Assembly: GCF_035658495.1 (NCBI RefSeq)
Contig: NZ_CP141944.1
Span: 2,134,001-2,198,000, forward strand
Length of the DNA: 64,000 nucleotides
Origin: Novosphingobium sp. RL4
GTDB lineage: Bacteria > Pseudomonadota > Alphaproteobacteria > Sphingomonadales > Sphingomonadaceae
Reading direction: 5' to 3'
How positions within the stretch are numbered: the stretch's first letter is position 1; each line of letters begins with the position of its first letter. The notes beneath the pieces are model-generated. The model was given only the letters and a program-made list of their open reading frames with translations, searched no databases and had not been told where the DNA came from. Positions 1 through 11,691 of the stretch are shown here, one piece after another. A program made the position numbers and the translations under genes.

Positions 1-657
1 TTCGCGCTCCGCCGGGCGGCGCTGGGCATCATACGGCTCATCACGGACAACCGCTTGCGCTTCGGCGTTGCCGAGAGCGATCTGCTCGATTTCTTCGTGG
101 ACCGCCTCAAGGTGCAGCAGAAGGAAGCGGGCGTTCGGCACGACCTTATCGACGCGGTGATCGCGCTGGGCGGCGAGGATGATCTCGTCCGCCTGCTGGC
201 CCGCGTTCATGCGCTTCAGGCTTTCGTCGCCACGGACGACGGCGTGAACCTGCTTGCCGGCTACAAGCGCGCGGCCAATATCCTGCGCAAGGAAGATTGG
301 AAGGATAAGGTCGATCCCTCGGGTGACGAAGATCCCATGGAAAACGTCGACCATCCCGACATGAAGGGCGTCTACGCCGCGCAGCAGGACGTGACCTACG
401 CGCCCGAGGCTGCCGAACAGGCGCTTCTCGGCGCGGTGGCGGCGGCTGAACCTCAGGCCGCACGGGCGGTGGAGGCAGAGGACTTCGCTTCGGCCATGTC
501 CGCGCTGGCCACGCTCCGCGCGCCGATCGATGCTTTCTTCGATCAGGTCATCGTCAACGACAGCGACCCGGTAAAGCGCCATGCAAGGCTGGCCTTGCTT
601 GATCGGTTCCGTGCTGCAGTGCACAATGTTGCGGATTTTTCGAGGATCGAGGGCTAG
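1..657 (+). CDS. glyS: Glycyl-tRNA synthetase beta subunit, C-terminal part (5' end outside window)
   Basis: The frame is open from base 1 and begins with an FALRRAALG segment typical of the C-terminal half of GlyS. The helical anticodon-binding-like region follows (LLAGYKRAANIL, then a TSA-poor acidic stretch), ending in DRFRAAVHNVADFSRIEG. GlyS is the beta subunit of the two-subunit glycyl-tRNA synthetase and charges tRNA-Gly in the cytoplasm together with GlyQ, which should lie upstream. The gene ends 60 bases before ppdK, and a glyS-ppdK order is common in alphaproteobacteria. Only about 218 residues are visible, so the catalytic and HD-like parts cannot be inspected. Confidence 0.93.
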   Translation, partial: FALRRAALGIIRLITDNRLRFGVAESDLLDFFVDRLKVQQKEAGVRHDLIDAVIALGGEDDLVRLLARVHALQAFVATDDGVNLLAGYKRAANILRKEDWKDKVDPSGDEDPMENVDHPDMKGVYAAQQDVTYAPEAAEQALLGAVAAAEPQAARAVEAEDFASAMSALATLRAPIDAFFDQVIVNDSDPVKRHARLALLDRFRAAVHNVADFSRIEG

Positions 658-717
658 GGAGCTTTCCCTGAAACTCGTGAAACTTTTATCAACCAGGACA
701 GGAAAGTCAGGGGATAG

Positions 718-3381
<2,664 letters not shown>

Positions 3382-3400
3382 AGCGGCTCGCGCGAAAGAG

Positions 3401-3430
3401 AAAAGGCCGGGGTGGAAGCCCCGGCCTTTT
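3401..3430 (+). terminator. Intrinsic terminator of ppdK, probably bidirectional
   Basis: A perfect 12-bp stem (AAAAGGCCGGGG, loop TGGAAG) is followed by a T-rich tract on the plus strand. Because the left arm begins with A residues, the minus-strand reading also ends in a short U run, so it could also stop the convergent methyltransferase gene that ends at 3433. Confidence 0.88.
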
Positions 3431-3432
3431 TC

Positions 3433-4191
3433 TTATTTTTTCCAGCCCGATAGGGTCAATATCTCGAAGCGTTCGACAGTCCGGCCATCTTTGCCGGCTG
3501 CTTCGAACGCCTCCAGCGCCCGCGCCCGCGCCGCCTTGCCCAGAGCCGGCCCCGGGTCGGCCAGCACGCTGCCCGCGGCCTGGGCCCGGATATCGGCGAT
3601 CAGCCGGTCGAAGCTGCGGAAGCCAACCTGGAGCGGGCGGTGGTCTATCACCGGATCGGCGAACAGGGTGCGCTGGAGCAATTGCCCGCCCGCCCGCACG
3701 TCGACCATCGGGTGAACGCGTCCGGCGGGGCGATCCCCATCGGCTGCGAGCATGATTTCGCGCAGGACCGGCAGGCTTCCCAGCGACAGGAAGCTCGCGA
3801 TCATCAGTCCACCCGGCGCCAGGGCCTTGCGGATATGGATAAGCGCGCCGGGAAGGTCGTTCACGGTATCGAGCGTGCCAAGGCTGACGATCAGATCGAA
3901 ACCGTCGAAGGGGTAGGGCGCTTCCTCGTCGAAGCCGTGGACCGGATCCACTTCCGTGACTTCCGCGCCGCTGGCGCGAAGGTTGCGCGCAAGGTTGCCC
4001 GTCCAGTCCCCCACGACGAGGGCGCGCCGGGGTTCGAAGCGGAGGAACGAAAGGCGTTCGGGAACATCCTCTACCATGTCCTCAAGCAGGTAGCGGGGGG
4101 CGTCTGGCGACCGCTGGAGGACGAGGGCGCGACGGCGGGCGGCGAGGCGGCGGTCGGGCGAGAAGATGCGGGGGGGAGCTTTGCTGGCCAT
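3433..4191 (-). CDS. SAM-dependent methyltransferase (BioC/NDUFAF5-like)
   Basis: The product has 252 residues from the ATG at 4191. A longer frame to 4299 exists, but it would overlap the divergent comF start and has no matching N-terminus. A class I methyltransferase fold is suggested by ALVVGDWTGNLARNL (motif I region), EVTEVDP, FDLIVSLGTLDTVNDL and GGLMIASFLSLGSLPVLR. This resembles the BioC-like methyltransferases of alphaproteobacteria that are often encoded next to comF. The substrate cannot be read from the sequence. It is divergent from comF and convergent with ppdK across a shared terminator. Confidence 0.8.
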   Translation of the reverse strand: MASKAPPRIFSPDRRLAARRRALVLQRSPDAPRYLLEDMVEDVPERLSFLRFEPRRALVVGDWTGNLARNLRASGAEVTEVDPVHGFDEEAPYPFDGFDLIVSLGTLDTVNDLPGALIHIRKALAPGGLMIASFLSLGSLPVLREIMLAADGDRPAGRVHPMVDVRAGGQLLQRTLFADPVIDHRPLQVGFRSFDRLIADIRAQAAGSVLADPGPALGKAARARALEAFEAAGKDGRTVERFEILTLSGWKK

Positions 4192-4297
4192 GGCCGCCCA
4201 ACTGCCGCGTCTCGCGCTTCGGCGCAACTGCGCTTCGTGCAAGTGGGTTAACACCTTGTAGCTTGCCGCCCTGGTTCCGGCGGGTAAGCATCGGCGC

Positions 4298-5077
4298 ATG
4301 TCCTTCGCTCAGGCCGTGATGCCGGTCGTCGACCTTGTATTTCCGCCGCGCTGTCCTTTGTGCGGCGACGGACTGATCGCGCATGGCGGCCTGTGCCCGC
4401 CGTGCTGGATGGAGCTGGCGATTCCCGGAGAGCCGAGCTGTGCTGCGTGTTCACGCCCGTTTGGCGGCGGGGTGCCACAGGGGGCAACCTGCGCGCCGTG
4501 TCTTGGCGATCCGCCCCGACATGACGGGATCGCCGCGGCGACATTGTACAATGAGGCATCGCGCAAGTTGGTACTGGCCTTGAAGCATGGCAATCGCCTC
4601 TCGCATGCGAAACTGATGAGCAGGTTGATGAGCGCCAAGTTGCCCTTCGTCGAAGAGGATTGGCTGGTCGTCCCGGTTCCCCTGCATCGCTGGCGGATTT
4701 GGAGGCGAGGTTACAATCAGGCGGCCGAACTGGCGCGGGAAATATCGGCAGTGGCCGGCGGCGTGCTTGTCATCGATCTGCTTGAGCGCCGCAAGGCGAC
4801 TCCATCGCTTGGTGGACTGGGAAAGAAGGCTCGGCGGAGAGCGCTTTCGGGGGCGATCGGGGTTCACCGCAAGAGGAAGGATCGGCTGAAGGGCGCGAAG
4901 GTCTTGCTTGTGGATGATGTGCTCACCAGTGGCGCGACGAGCGATGCCTGCGTTTCCGCGCTCAAGCGGGGCGGTGCCGCCAAAGTTGTGATCGCTTGTT
5001 TCGCACGCGTTCTGGACGAAGCACTGGAGCATACGCGCGGAGGAGATCGCGAAGTACCATTTGAGGAAGGGCTCTAA
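4298..5077 (+). CDS. comF: ComF family phosphoribosyltransferase-like protein
   Basis: The product has 259 residues. It begins with a double zinc-ribbon: CPLCG near residue 18, then CPPC, CAAC and CAPC. This is followed by a type I phosphoribosyltransferase domain with the PRPP loop VLLVDDVLTSGATSDAC near residues 203-219. In naturally competent bacteria ComF helps convert taken-up DNA; the role in sphingomonads is not established. The ATG at 4298 lies 106 bases from the start of the divergent methyltransferase gene, leaving space for two promoters. The grxC and nitrilase genes that often follow comF in this order are absent here; instead a structured intergenic region and hisI follow. Confidence 0.88.
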   Translation: MSFAQAVMPVVDLVFPPRCPLCGDGLIAHGGLCPPCWMELAIPGEPSCAACSRPFGGGVPQGATCAPCLGDPPRHDGIAAATLYNEASRKLVLALKHGNRLSHAKLMSRLMSAKLPFVEEDWLVVPVPLHRWRIWRRGYNQAAELAREISAVAGGVLVIDLLERRKATPSLGGLGKKARRRALSGAIGVHRKRKDRLKGAKVLLVDDVLTSGATSDACVSALKRGGAAKVVIACFARVLDEALEHTRGGDREVPFEEGL

Positions 5078-5300
5078 CGAAAACGCCCGGAGCTGGTGGC
5101 TCCGGGCGTCCTCGTGACGAAACTGTTGGACCCTGCTTTCGCAGTTCGGCGGTCCCCCTGTCGGCCGCCTGGCCCGATCCCTCATTCAACTGAACCAGAC
5201 CACCCGTAGTGTATTCCAGTCTTTCCCTGAACCGTGGCGCTTGTATCTCAGCGACCTGTGGGTCAGAAGCAGCCCCCCAGCTGCAGGCCGACAATCCTAC
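5078..5300 (-). ncRNA. Structured small RNA candidate between comF and hisI
   Basis: This gene-free stretch is unusually rich in complementary segments. Read on the minus strand it ends in a perfect 11-bp GC stem (5083-5093 with 5099-5109) followed by UUUUCG, an intrinsic terminator. Upstream are a GGACC/GGUCC stem (5128-5132, 5151-5155) enclosing a CUGC-GAAA-GCAG hairpin, a long-range 7-bp stem (5160-5166 with 5286-5292), and a second stem (5169-5175 with 5260-5266). The GNRA loop and the U tail favour the minus strand. The second stem has a G-U pair only on the plus strand, so orientation is not settled. 6S RNA is one possibility; I cannot match it to a named family. The plus-strand hairpin may also end comF transcription. 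Confidence 0.4.
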
Positions 5301-5412
5301 GAAACCCGGGGGTTGAAAAGAGGCGTCGCGGGGCTACGAGGATTTTGGTCAACGGCTGTGGTTATCGTGCAACAACCACGTTCAATGTATTCAATTCAGG
5401 GAAATTTCCGGC

Positions 5413-5790
5413 ATGTCCGAAGTAACCAAGGCTGAACGGGAACACGGAAAAGCGTTTCTTCCGCGATTCGACGCGCAAGGTTTGCTGATCGCCATCGCCG
5501 TCGACTCGCAGACTCGCGAGATATTGATGGTAGCGTACATGAACGAGGAAGCGCTTCGGAAGACCCGCGAAACCGGCCTTGCCCATTTCCATTCGCGTTC
5601 GCGCGGGAAGCTCTGGCTCAAGGGTGAAACATCGGGCCATTTCCTTCGGATCGACGAGATTCGGGTGGATTGCGATCAGGATGCGATCGAGCTGAGGGTC
5701 ACTCCGCAGGGCCCGGCCTGCCACACCGGCGCCCGCAGTTGCTTTTACCGTGCATTGGAAGGCGATTCGCTTTCGCCCGTGGATGGTTAA
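5413..5790 (+). CDS. hisI: Phosphoribosyl-AMP cyclohydrolase
   Basis: The product has 125 residues and is a stand-alone HisI without the HisE domain. It opens the purine ring of phosphoribosyl-AMP in the third step of histidine synthesis. Family signatures are [26 protein letters not shown], the metal-binding [11 protein letters not shown] and the C-terminal [14 protein letters not shown] with the zinc cysteines. It stands apart from other his genes. The leader contains a small hairpin (GTGGTT/AACCAC, 5358-5379), and a weak hairpin at 5798-5818 followed by TTTAAA may end the transcript. Confidence 0.95.
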   Translation: MSEVTKAEREHGKAFLPRFDAQGLLIAIAVDSQTREILMVAYMNEEALRKTRETGLAHFHSRSRGKLWLKGETSGHFLRIDEIRVDCDQDAIELRVTPQGPACHTGARSCFYRALEGDSLSPVDG

Positions 5791-6201
5791 CTGTTTCAGG
5801 ATTAACCCGGAAAATCCTTTAAATGCAGGGACGCGTGTTTTTCCGTAAGAACATGCACTTGCTGGCCATTCGTCCAGGATTAACCGTATTAAGCCGAGTT
5901 TTCAGCATCTTCGGCTGAGCGGATGGAACGGACAAGTCGTCGCAATCGGCTCGCAACACGCGAACGGCCAAGCGACTATCCAGGGTGACAGGGTGCAAGG
6001 GCCGTTTCCGGCCGCACCCGTCCCATAAAAAACGAACATTGTTATAGGCTTCAGCCGGCGTTTCGTGCCCCGGCCGATGGCTGTCGCCTGGCCTCGCCCC
6101 TACTTCCGTCATTCGCGATGAATGCCGGACCTGAAGGGGTGTGCAAAGGGAGCAGGGCGCCTGCGAGGCGTTCGGGGCGTATGGAAATGGAAGGGAAGCA
6201 A
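5791..6201. other. Gene-free stretch between hisI and a small secreted protein
   Basis: I see no convincing coding frame in these 411 bases. The stretch holds the weak hisI terminator-like hairpin (5798-5818), several AGGATTAAC-like words, and a hairpin GGGTGC...GCACCC (5991-6019) with an inner GGCCG/CGGCC stem and no U tail. The last 20 bases carry the ribosome-binding site GGAAGGGAAG for the next gene. Confidence 0.5.
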
Positions 6202-6477
6202 ATGAAGCACAGAGCTTTGACAGCTGCCGTGACGGCCGGCCTTATGGCCGTGCCGACCGCTGCAATGGCGGATACCAAGTCATCCGCATCCATCGTCAAC
6301 CCGCGCGCCTCGGCGAAATCCTACCGCTTCGGTGGAAACCACGCGTTCCGGGACCATTTCGCGCGGCTCTTCGGGCGCGGTAACCCGCATGGCGACAAGT
6401 GGGGCGGCGGCAGGCCCGGAAAGGGCCACGGAGACTGGGGTGGCCATCACCCGGAGGACGGCAAGTCACGCGGCTGA
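6202..6477 (+). CDS. Small secreted basic Gly/His-rich protein of unknown function
   Basis: The product has 91 residues from the ATG at 6202, chosen because GGAAGGGAAG lies just upstream and a clear signal peptide follows (MKHRALTAAVTAGLMAVPTAAMA, cleavage near residue 23). The mature part is about 67 residues, basic and rich in Gly, His and Arg, ending in HGDWGGHHPEDGKSRG. It has no recognisable domain. The histidines could bind a metal, but that is only a guess. It stands alone between hisI and a convergent operon. Confidence 0.6.
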   Translation: MKHRALTAAVTAGLMAVPTAAMADTKSSASIVNPRASAKSYRFGGNHAFRDHFARLFGRGNPHGDKWGGGRPGKGHGDWGGHHPEDGKSRG

Positions 6478-6533
6478 TGACGCGCTGAAACCGATGCCGT
6501 GGCCGTCCCGAGGGGCGGCCACGGCATCGAGGA

Positions 6534-7253
6534 TCATCCCCGCGCTTCGTCGAAGCCCAGGATCTCGGCGAAGAACGCGAGCATTGCTGCCCAGCTCTGC
6601 CGGTCGGCACTGGCATCGTAGCCGATCGCGGCCATGCCGCGTTCGTCGCTGCCGGGATCGGTGAAGCCGTGACGGACACCGGAATAGGCATGGAAATGCC
6701 AATTGGCGCCGGCGCGATCCATTTCTTCCCAGAAGCCGATCACCTGCTCGCGCGGGACAAGGGGGTCGGCATCGCCGTGACAGACGAGGATACGGGGCTT
6801 GATCGCACCCGGTTCGGCTGGGTTGATCGTGGAGAGCGTTCCGTGGAAGCTCACGGCACCGAGCAGGTCCTGCCCATCCCGCGCAGCTTCGAGCACGGCC
6901 TGACCGCCCATGCAGTAACCGATGCCGATCAGCGGCAGCCCGGCGGCCTCGGGAACGGCCCGCAGCGCAGCGATGGCCGCCGCGATCCGGGCGCGGTAAT
7001 GCCCGTTGTCGGCGCGCAGCTTCTCGGCCATCGGGAACGATGCCTCGAAGCTGGCGACATGCTCGCCATAGAAGTCCGCGATCAGGACGAGGTAGCCGAG
7101 ATCGGCCAGCATCGCCGCTCGCCGTTCCATGGCCGCGTTGACGTTCGCTATCGTCGGAAACAGGACCACGGCAGCGCGCGCGTCTTGTTCGGGACGCGCC
7201 AGGTGGCCGGTCAGATCCTGACCGGCGTGGCTGTAGGCAATCGTTTCGAGCAT
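6534..7253 (-). CDS. Dienelactone hydrolase family protein
   Basis: The product is a 239-residue alpha/beta hydrolase of the DLH family (PF01738-type). The nucleophile motif GIGYCMGGQ gives Cys114. An acidic residue in HGDADPLVP (about 151-153) and His185 in SGVRHGFTDP complete the triad. These enzymes open dienelactones in chlorocatechol breakdown, but many homologues have other ester substrates and no catechol genes are nearby. The start lies 2 bases after the cysK stop, so it is the last gene of the MFS-cysK-DLH operon. Confidence 0.88.
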   Translation of the reverse strand: MLETIAYSHAGQDLTGHLARPEQDARAAVVLFPTIANVNAAMERRAAMLADLGYLVLIADFYGEHVASFEASFPMAEKLRADNGHYRARIAAAIAALRAVPEAAGLPLIGIGYCMGGQAVLEAARDGQDLLGAVSFHGTLSTINPAEPGAIKPRILVCHGDADPLVPREQVIGFWEEMDRAGANWHFHAYSGVRHGFTDPGSDERGMAAIGYDASADRQSWAAMLAFFAEILGFDEARG

Positions 7254-7255
7254 GG

Positions 7256-8173
7256 TCACTCCGGCAGGAAGTCCGGCACCGACAGGTAGCGTTCGCCGGT
7301 GTCGTAATTGAAGCCGAGTACGCGGCTGCCAGCAGGCAATTCTTTCAGCTTCTGCGCGATGGCGGCAAGCGTTGCGCCCGAGCTGATGCCGACGAGCATG
7401 CCTTCCTCGGTGGCGCAGCGGCGTGCCCATTCCTTGGCATCCGCCGGATCGACCTGAAGCGCACCGTCGATCGACTGGGTGTGCAGGTTGGCAGGCACGA
7501 AGCCGGCACCGATGCCCTGGATCGGGTGCGGCCCAGGCTGGCCTCCCGAGATGACCGGGGAGAGGGTAGGTTCGACGGCATAGGCCTTGAGCGTGGGCCA
7601 GGTCAGCTTGAGCGTTTCCGCGCAGCCGGTCAGGTGGCCGCCGGTGCCCACGCCGGTGATCAGCACGTCGATCGGCGTTTCGGCGAAATCGGCAAGGATT
7701 TCCTGCGCGGTCGTCTTCACGTGGACTGCGATGTTGGCCGGATTCTCGAACTGCTGCGGCATCCACGAGCCGGGCGTGGTCTCGATGAGTTCCCTGGCGC
7801 GCTCGATGGCGCCCTTCATGCCCTTTTCACGCGGGGTGAGATCGAAGGTCGCACCATAGGCGAGCATGAGGCGGCGGCGCTCGATCGACATCGATTCGGG
7901 CATGACCAGCACGAGCTTGTAGCCCTTGACCGCAGCAACCATGGCAAGGCCGATGCCGGTATTGCCGGAAGTCGGCTCGATGATCGTGCCGCCGGGTTTG
8001 AGCGTGCCTTCGGCTTCCGCAGTCTCGATCATGGCCAGCGCGATGCGGTCCTTGATCGATCCGCCGGGATTGGTGCGTTCGGCCTTTACCCAGACTTCAT
8101 GGTCGGGGAACAGCCGTGATAGGCGGATATGCGGGGTATTGCCGATCGTGGCGAGGATGCTGTCGGCCTTCAT
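7256..8173 (-). CDS. cysK: Cysteine synthase A
   Basis: The product has 305 residues, the typical length. It is a PLP enzyme making cysteine from O-acetylserine and sulfide. The PLP lysine is Lys41 in [11 protein letters not shown]. The substrate loop TSGNTG is at residues 68-73, the phosphate-binding glycine loop is [10 protein letters not shown], and the C-terminal GISSGA is present. It overlaps the upstream MFS gene by 4 bases (ATGA) and precedes the hydrolase by 2 bases. Placement with an exporter and a TonB-dependent receptor recalls metallophore loci in which a CysK homologue makes a precursor, but the sequence looks like an ordinary CysK. Confidence 0.93.
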   Translation of the reverse strand: MKADSILATIGNTPHIRLSRLFPDHEVWVKAERTNPGGSIKDRIALAMIETAEAEGTLKPGGTIIEPTSGNTGIGLAMVAAVKGYKLVLVMPESMSIERRRLMLAYGATFDLTPREKGMKGAIERARELIETTPGSWMPQQFENPANIAVHVKTTAQEILADFAETPIDVLITGVGTGGHLTGCAETLKLTWPTLKAYAVEPTLSPVISGGQPGPHPIQGIGAGFVPANLHTQSIDGALQVDPADAKEWARRCATEEGMLVGISSGATLAAIAQKLKELPAGSRVLGFNYDTGERYLSVPDFLPE

Positions 8174-9486
8174 GTCTCATGCTCCCATCGTGGTGCGAAG
8201 GTACGGGCACGGCGGATCTCCGGAAAGCTCCAGGCCCAGATTGCGGTAATGACTATGGCAGCGCCGCCGCCGAAGACAACAGCCCCGGTGGCGCCAAGCA
8301 GGGCTGCGGCCACTCCGGATTGCATCTCGCCCAGCTCGTTCGATGCAGAAATGGCAAGGCCGGAGATGGCCGAAACGCGGCCGCGCTTGTCGTCCGGCGT
8401 GCGCAGCTGGACCAGTGAGCTGCGGATGAACACCGAAATCATGTCGGCCGCGCCGAGCATGGCGAGGAAGCCCAGCGACACCACGAAGCTGCGCGAAAGA
8501 CCGAAGCCCACCGTCATCGCACCGTAAGCCGCAACCGACAGCAGCATCTTCACGCCGACGTTTTTGGCCAGCGGCCTGAACGAGAGCCAGAGCGCAACAA
8601 TGGCGGCACCGGCAGCGGTTGCAGCGCGCATCTGGCCAAGGCCCTCCGGGCCGACATGGAGAATATCGCGTGCGAAGACGGGCATCAGGGCGGTCGCCCC
8701 GCCGAGCAGCACTGCGAAAAGGTCGAGCGTGATGCAGCCCAGCAGGAAGCGCTCGCGCCAGATGAAGTGGAAGCCGTCCACGATCTGGCGGATCGGATGA
8801 TCCCGGCGCGCATCCTTGGGAACCGGCGGCAGATTGCGGATGCTGGTGATGCTGAAGGCGGCCACCGCCATGAGCGCGGCAGCGATCCAGTACGGCGTTG
8901 CGTGGTGGCGCGCGAAGAGGAAGCCGAAGGCGGCCGGGCCGATGATCGTTCCGGCCTCGATGGCGATCGAGTTGAAGGCGATCGCGCGGGGAATGAGGCT
9001 GGTGGGAACGATGTTCGGCGCGATCGCGGTCATCGACGGGCTGACGAAGACACGCGCAATGCCGTGGAGCGCGGCGAAGACGTAAAGGACCGGCAGGCTG
9101 CGCAGATCGAGTTCGGTGACGAGGGCCAGGCCGATGGCGACGAGGATGTCGACCGCCATGGCGAGACCCGCAACCTTCCGCCGGTCGAATCGGTCGGCAA
9201 TGACGCCTGCCACCGGGGTCAGCAGGAAGATCGGAAGGAACTGTGCAAAGCCCAGCAGGCCGAGCTGGAACGAGGCTTCCGCGATCGACATGCCGTAGTC
9301 GGTGCGGGCCACGTCGTAGAGCTGGTAGCCGATGATGACGACCATGCCGGTAGAGGCGAAGACGACCGCAAAGCGGGCGAGCCAGAATTTGCGATAATCG
9401 GCGATGCGCAGGGGCGAGGAAGGTTCCGGCCCGGAACTCGGGGCGGACGGGCTGGGGGGCTGGATCGTGCTCACGGATCGCTGCAT
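8170..9486 (-). CDS. MFS transporter, EntS-like (MFS_3 type)
   Basis: The product has 438 residues with about 12 hydrophobic segments after a 30-residue proline/serine-rich N-terminus. Motifs include the loop [13 protein letters not shown] and the C-half [13 protein letters not shown]. The family includes the enterobactin exporter EntS and many drug exporters; the substrate is unknown here. It heads the operon with cysK, overlapping it by 4 bases, and starts 63 bases after the TonB-dependent receptor gene. The ATG at 9486 has no clear Shine-Dalgarno sequence, and a GTG at codon 5 is an alternative. An inverted repeat sits just upstream (9491-9517). Confidence 0.85.
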   Translation of the reverse strand: MQRSVSTIQPPSPSAPSSGPEPSSPLRIADYRKFWLARFAVVFASTGMVVIIGYQLYDVARTDYGMSIAEASFQLGLLGFAQFLPIFLLTPVAGVIADRFDRRKVAGLAMAVDILVAIGLALVTELDLRSLPVLYVFAALHGIARVFVSPSMTAIAPNIVPTSLIPRAIAFNSIAIEAGTIIGPAAFGFLFARHHATPYWIAAALMAVAAFSITSIRNLPPVPKDARRDHPIRQIVDGFHFIWRERFLLGCITLDLFAVLLGGATALMPVFARDILHVGPEGLGQMRAATAAGAAIVALWLSFRPLAKNVGVKMLLSVAAYGAMTVGFGLSRSFVVSLGFLAMLGAADMISVFIRSSLVQLRTPDDKRGRVSAISGLAISASNELGEMQSGVAAALLGATGAVVFGGGAAIVITAIWAWSFPEIRRARTFAPRWEHET

Positions 9487-9490
9487 GGCA

Positions 9491-9517
9491 GCATGTCAAA
9501 GCATTGCCAAGACATGC
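9491..9517 (-). promoter_or_regulatory. Inverted repeat immediately upstream of the MFS start
   Basis: GCATGTC (9491-9497) and GACATGC (9511-9517) form a perfect 7-bp inverted repeat with a 13-base spacer, starting 5 bases before the MFS start codon. It could be a repressor site, or an RNA hairpin limiting translation because the usual ribosome-binding position falls inside it. No regulator can be assigned. Confidence 0.35.
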
Positions 9518-9549
9518 CGCTCATGCGGAACGATAGGTTATGTTTTGGA

Positions 9550-11670
9550 TCAATAAGTAAAGCGCGCGGTGATACGCACGTCGCGTCCGGCGATGGGCAC
9601 GAAGTCGCGCGTTTCGGAAGCGGCGAGGCGCCCGGTGACGTCGAGCAGGTTGTCCGCGGCGAGGATGAGCGAGAGCGGGCCCTGTTCGCCGAACGGACGC
9701 CAGGTCGCGCTGGCGTTCACCAGCGTGAAGGCGTTCGTCGGGTTTTCGTTTTCGGTCACGCGGTCCTGCTTCGCGTTCCATTCGACTTCGCCGCGAAGGG
9801 TGAAGGCGGAGGAGTCGAACTCAAGGCCGCCGCGCGCGCGCAGCGGCGGGATGCGCGGCACGGGGCCCATGTCGACCAGGCGCGCGCGGGTATAATCGAC
9901 GCCGCCATCGGCCTTGATCGACTTGTCGCCGCCCCAGTGCGCGAACGTTACACCGCCCTCGGCCTCGATACCGCGGAAGCGGGCGCTGGCCTGAAGATAC
10001 TGGTAGACCGGGAAGTCCTCGATCACTTCGCCGGTTGGCACGGCAGTGATGAAGTTCGAGAAGTTGGTGCCGAACACGGTAACCGATCCCGCCACGTCGC
10101 CGCCGTTATAGCGCATGCCAGCCTCGATGCCGTTGCTGCGCTCGACCTTGAAGTCAGGATTGCCGCGTTCGTAGGACTGGGTGGCGTCGTGCAGGCCGTC
10201 GACGAAGAGTTCTTCGGCCGAGGGCGCGCGTTCGCCGTGCGAATAGTTCACCGAAAGGGTGACATGGTCGATCGGGTGCCAGGCGATACCGGCGACGCCC
10301 GAATACTGGTCGAAATTGCGCTTCTCGTCGGCCGGGATCGTGCGGATGCGCGTGTTTTCGTAACGCAGCGCGCCTTCGAGGTCGAACTGGCCCACTTCGA
10401 GGTGCTGCAGCGTGAAGACGGCGAAGCGGTCGGTGTTGTTGTCGGGCAGCAGCATCTCGTCGCCGCTGATGTCGAGCCGGGCGGACGAATACTGGATGCC
10501 GCTGGAGCCGCTCCAGATGCCGCGCTTTGCCTGGTCCGCCTGGACGCGCACTTCCACAGCCTTGTTGTGGAACTGGGTGCCGATGTTGCCATCCTCGATC
10601 TCGGCGTGCTCGTAGTCGCCATAGGCGCCGCGCAGTTCGAGGCGCTTGAGGAAGCCTTCGAGGTTCAGCCCGGCGCGAAGGTCCACGCGGGTCTGGCGCA
10701 GCGAGATACTGGTTGCTTCGGGATCGGCCGAGGGACGCGGGGGAATGCCGTAGTCGTTGGCGAGGCGCTGCACCGAGATGCCGATGTCGCCGCCGTCGTC
10801 GATGAATGCGAGACCGCCGCCCAGCGTCCAGCCTTCGGTGCCGCTGTTGGCGATCTTGCCGCGCTGGTTGGCCTGCTGGGTCAGCGTGGCCGCGCCGGTG
10901 AGATCGCCTGCATCGGCAAGATCGCCAGCCTGCGTCAGGGCCTGCGCGCGCAGTTCCGGCGACAGGACGTAGCCGCCGACGTGGAGGTCGTCGCTGTGGT
11001 AATAGGAAGCGTCGAAGTGCGCCACGAGGCGGCTGGCGAGCCGGATATCGGTGGCAACGCCGCCGTTGACCATGTTCGCGGCCGTTCCGAACGAGCCCAG
11101 AGCATCGAGGCTGAAGGCCTTGTCCGGCACTTTGCGCGGGATGCGATTGTCCACGGCATTGACGACGCCGCCCGAAGGATCGCTGGCATAGAGCAGCACG
11201 CGCGGGCCGTGCAGGACCTCGATCCGGTCCACGTTGAGCGTGTCGAGTGACACGGCGTGGTCTGCCGAGACGGAAGATGCGTCGAGCGAGCCGATGCCGT
11301 CCAGCAGCACCTGCACGCGCGGGCCGTCAAAGCCGCGCAAGACCGGGCGCGACACGCCGGGCGCGAAGCCGGTGCTGGAAACGCCCGGAAGGCTGGCAAG
11401 CATTTCGCCGATCTGCGGCTTGAGGTCACGGGTCAGCGCCTCGCCCGAGAGCACGACCGGCGCGGCGATGGGATCGGCATTGCCGGAGATCAGGCGGCCG
11501 GTGACGATGATTTCCGGGCCGTTTTCCTGCGGATGCCCGTCCGTGTCGGCCGCCGCGCTCGGCGCGGGTGAGCCGGTCTGTGCCGCAGCGGTGCCGGGCA
11601 TGACGGCGAGCGTCGAGGAGAGGGCGCTGGCAGTCACCAGCAGGGCGATTCGGGCGGTTGGGAGCGTCAT
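9550..11670 (-). CDS. TonB-dependent receptor (possible zinc or metallophore receptor)
   Basis: The product has 706 residues from the ATG at 11670. A signal peptide ends near AAAQ, then comes the TonB-box-like EIIVTGRL. The plug domain (about 60-170) has LASLPGVSSTG, VLRGFDGPRVQVLLDGIG and RIEVLHGPRVLLY; a 22-strand barrel ends in the terminal aromatic RFTY. It lacks the N-terminal STN domain, so it is not a sigma-signalling receptor. The plug sequence and a Zur-like palindrome upstream suggest zinc (ZnuD-type) uptake, but the His-rich loops typical of ZnuD are weak. The downstream EntS-like exporter and cysK may form one unit with it. Confidence 0.88.
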   Translation of the reverse strand: MTLPTARIALLVTASALSSTLAVMPGTAAAQTGSPAPSAAADTDGHPQENGPEIIVTGRLISGNADPIAAPVVLSGEALTRDLKPQIGEMLASLPGVSSTGFAPGVSRPVLRGFDGPRVQVLLDGIGSLDASSVSADHAVSLDTLNVDRIEVLHGPRVLLYASDPSGGVVNAVDNRIPRKVPDKAFSLDALGSFGTAANMVNGGVATDIRLASRLVAHFDASYYHSDDLHVGGYVLSPELRAQALTQAGDLADAGDLTGAATLTQQANQRGKIANSGTEGWTLGGGLAFIDDGGDIGISVQRLANDYGIPPRPSADPEATSISLRQTRVDLRAGLNLEGFLKRLELRGAYGDYEHAEIEDGNIGTQFHNKAVEVRVQADQAKRGIWSGSSGIQYSSARLDISGDEMLLPDNNTDRFAVFTLQHLEVGQFDLEGALRYENTRIRTIPADEKRNFDQYSGVAGIAWHPIDHVTLSVNYSHGERAPSAEELFVDGLHDATQSYERGNPDFKVERSNGIEAGMRYNGGDVAGSVTVFGTNFSNFITAVPTGEVIEDFPVYQYLQASARFRGIEAEGGVTFAHWGGDKSIKADGGVDYTRARLVDMGPVPRIPPLRARGGLEFDSSAFTLRGEVEWNAKQDRVTENENPTNAFTLVNASATWRPFGEQGPLSLILAADNLLDVTGRLAASETRDFVPIAGRDVRITARFTY

Positions 11671-11691
11671 GCTCAACCGGCTAATTGCGAG

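Noticed and set aside
5241..5300. Signal recognition particle RNA, suggested by GGGTCAGAAGCAGCC on the plus strand
   Set aside because: The segment lacks the GGAA tetraloop and the matching 5' strand of helix 8 that define SRP RNA.
5241..5435. Short plus-strand frames inside the structured region before hisI
   Set aside because: They lack ribosome-binding sites and overlap the stems that suggest a non-coding RNA.
8656..11250. A plus-strand open frame of 864 codons opposite the MFS and receptor genes
   Set aside because: It is the mirror of two well-supported genes on the minus strand, has no start signals, and its peptide is low in hydrophobic residues and rich in Arg, Asp and Gly, as typical of GC-rich antisense frames.
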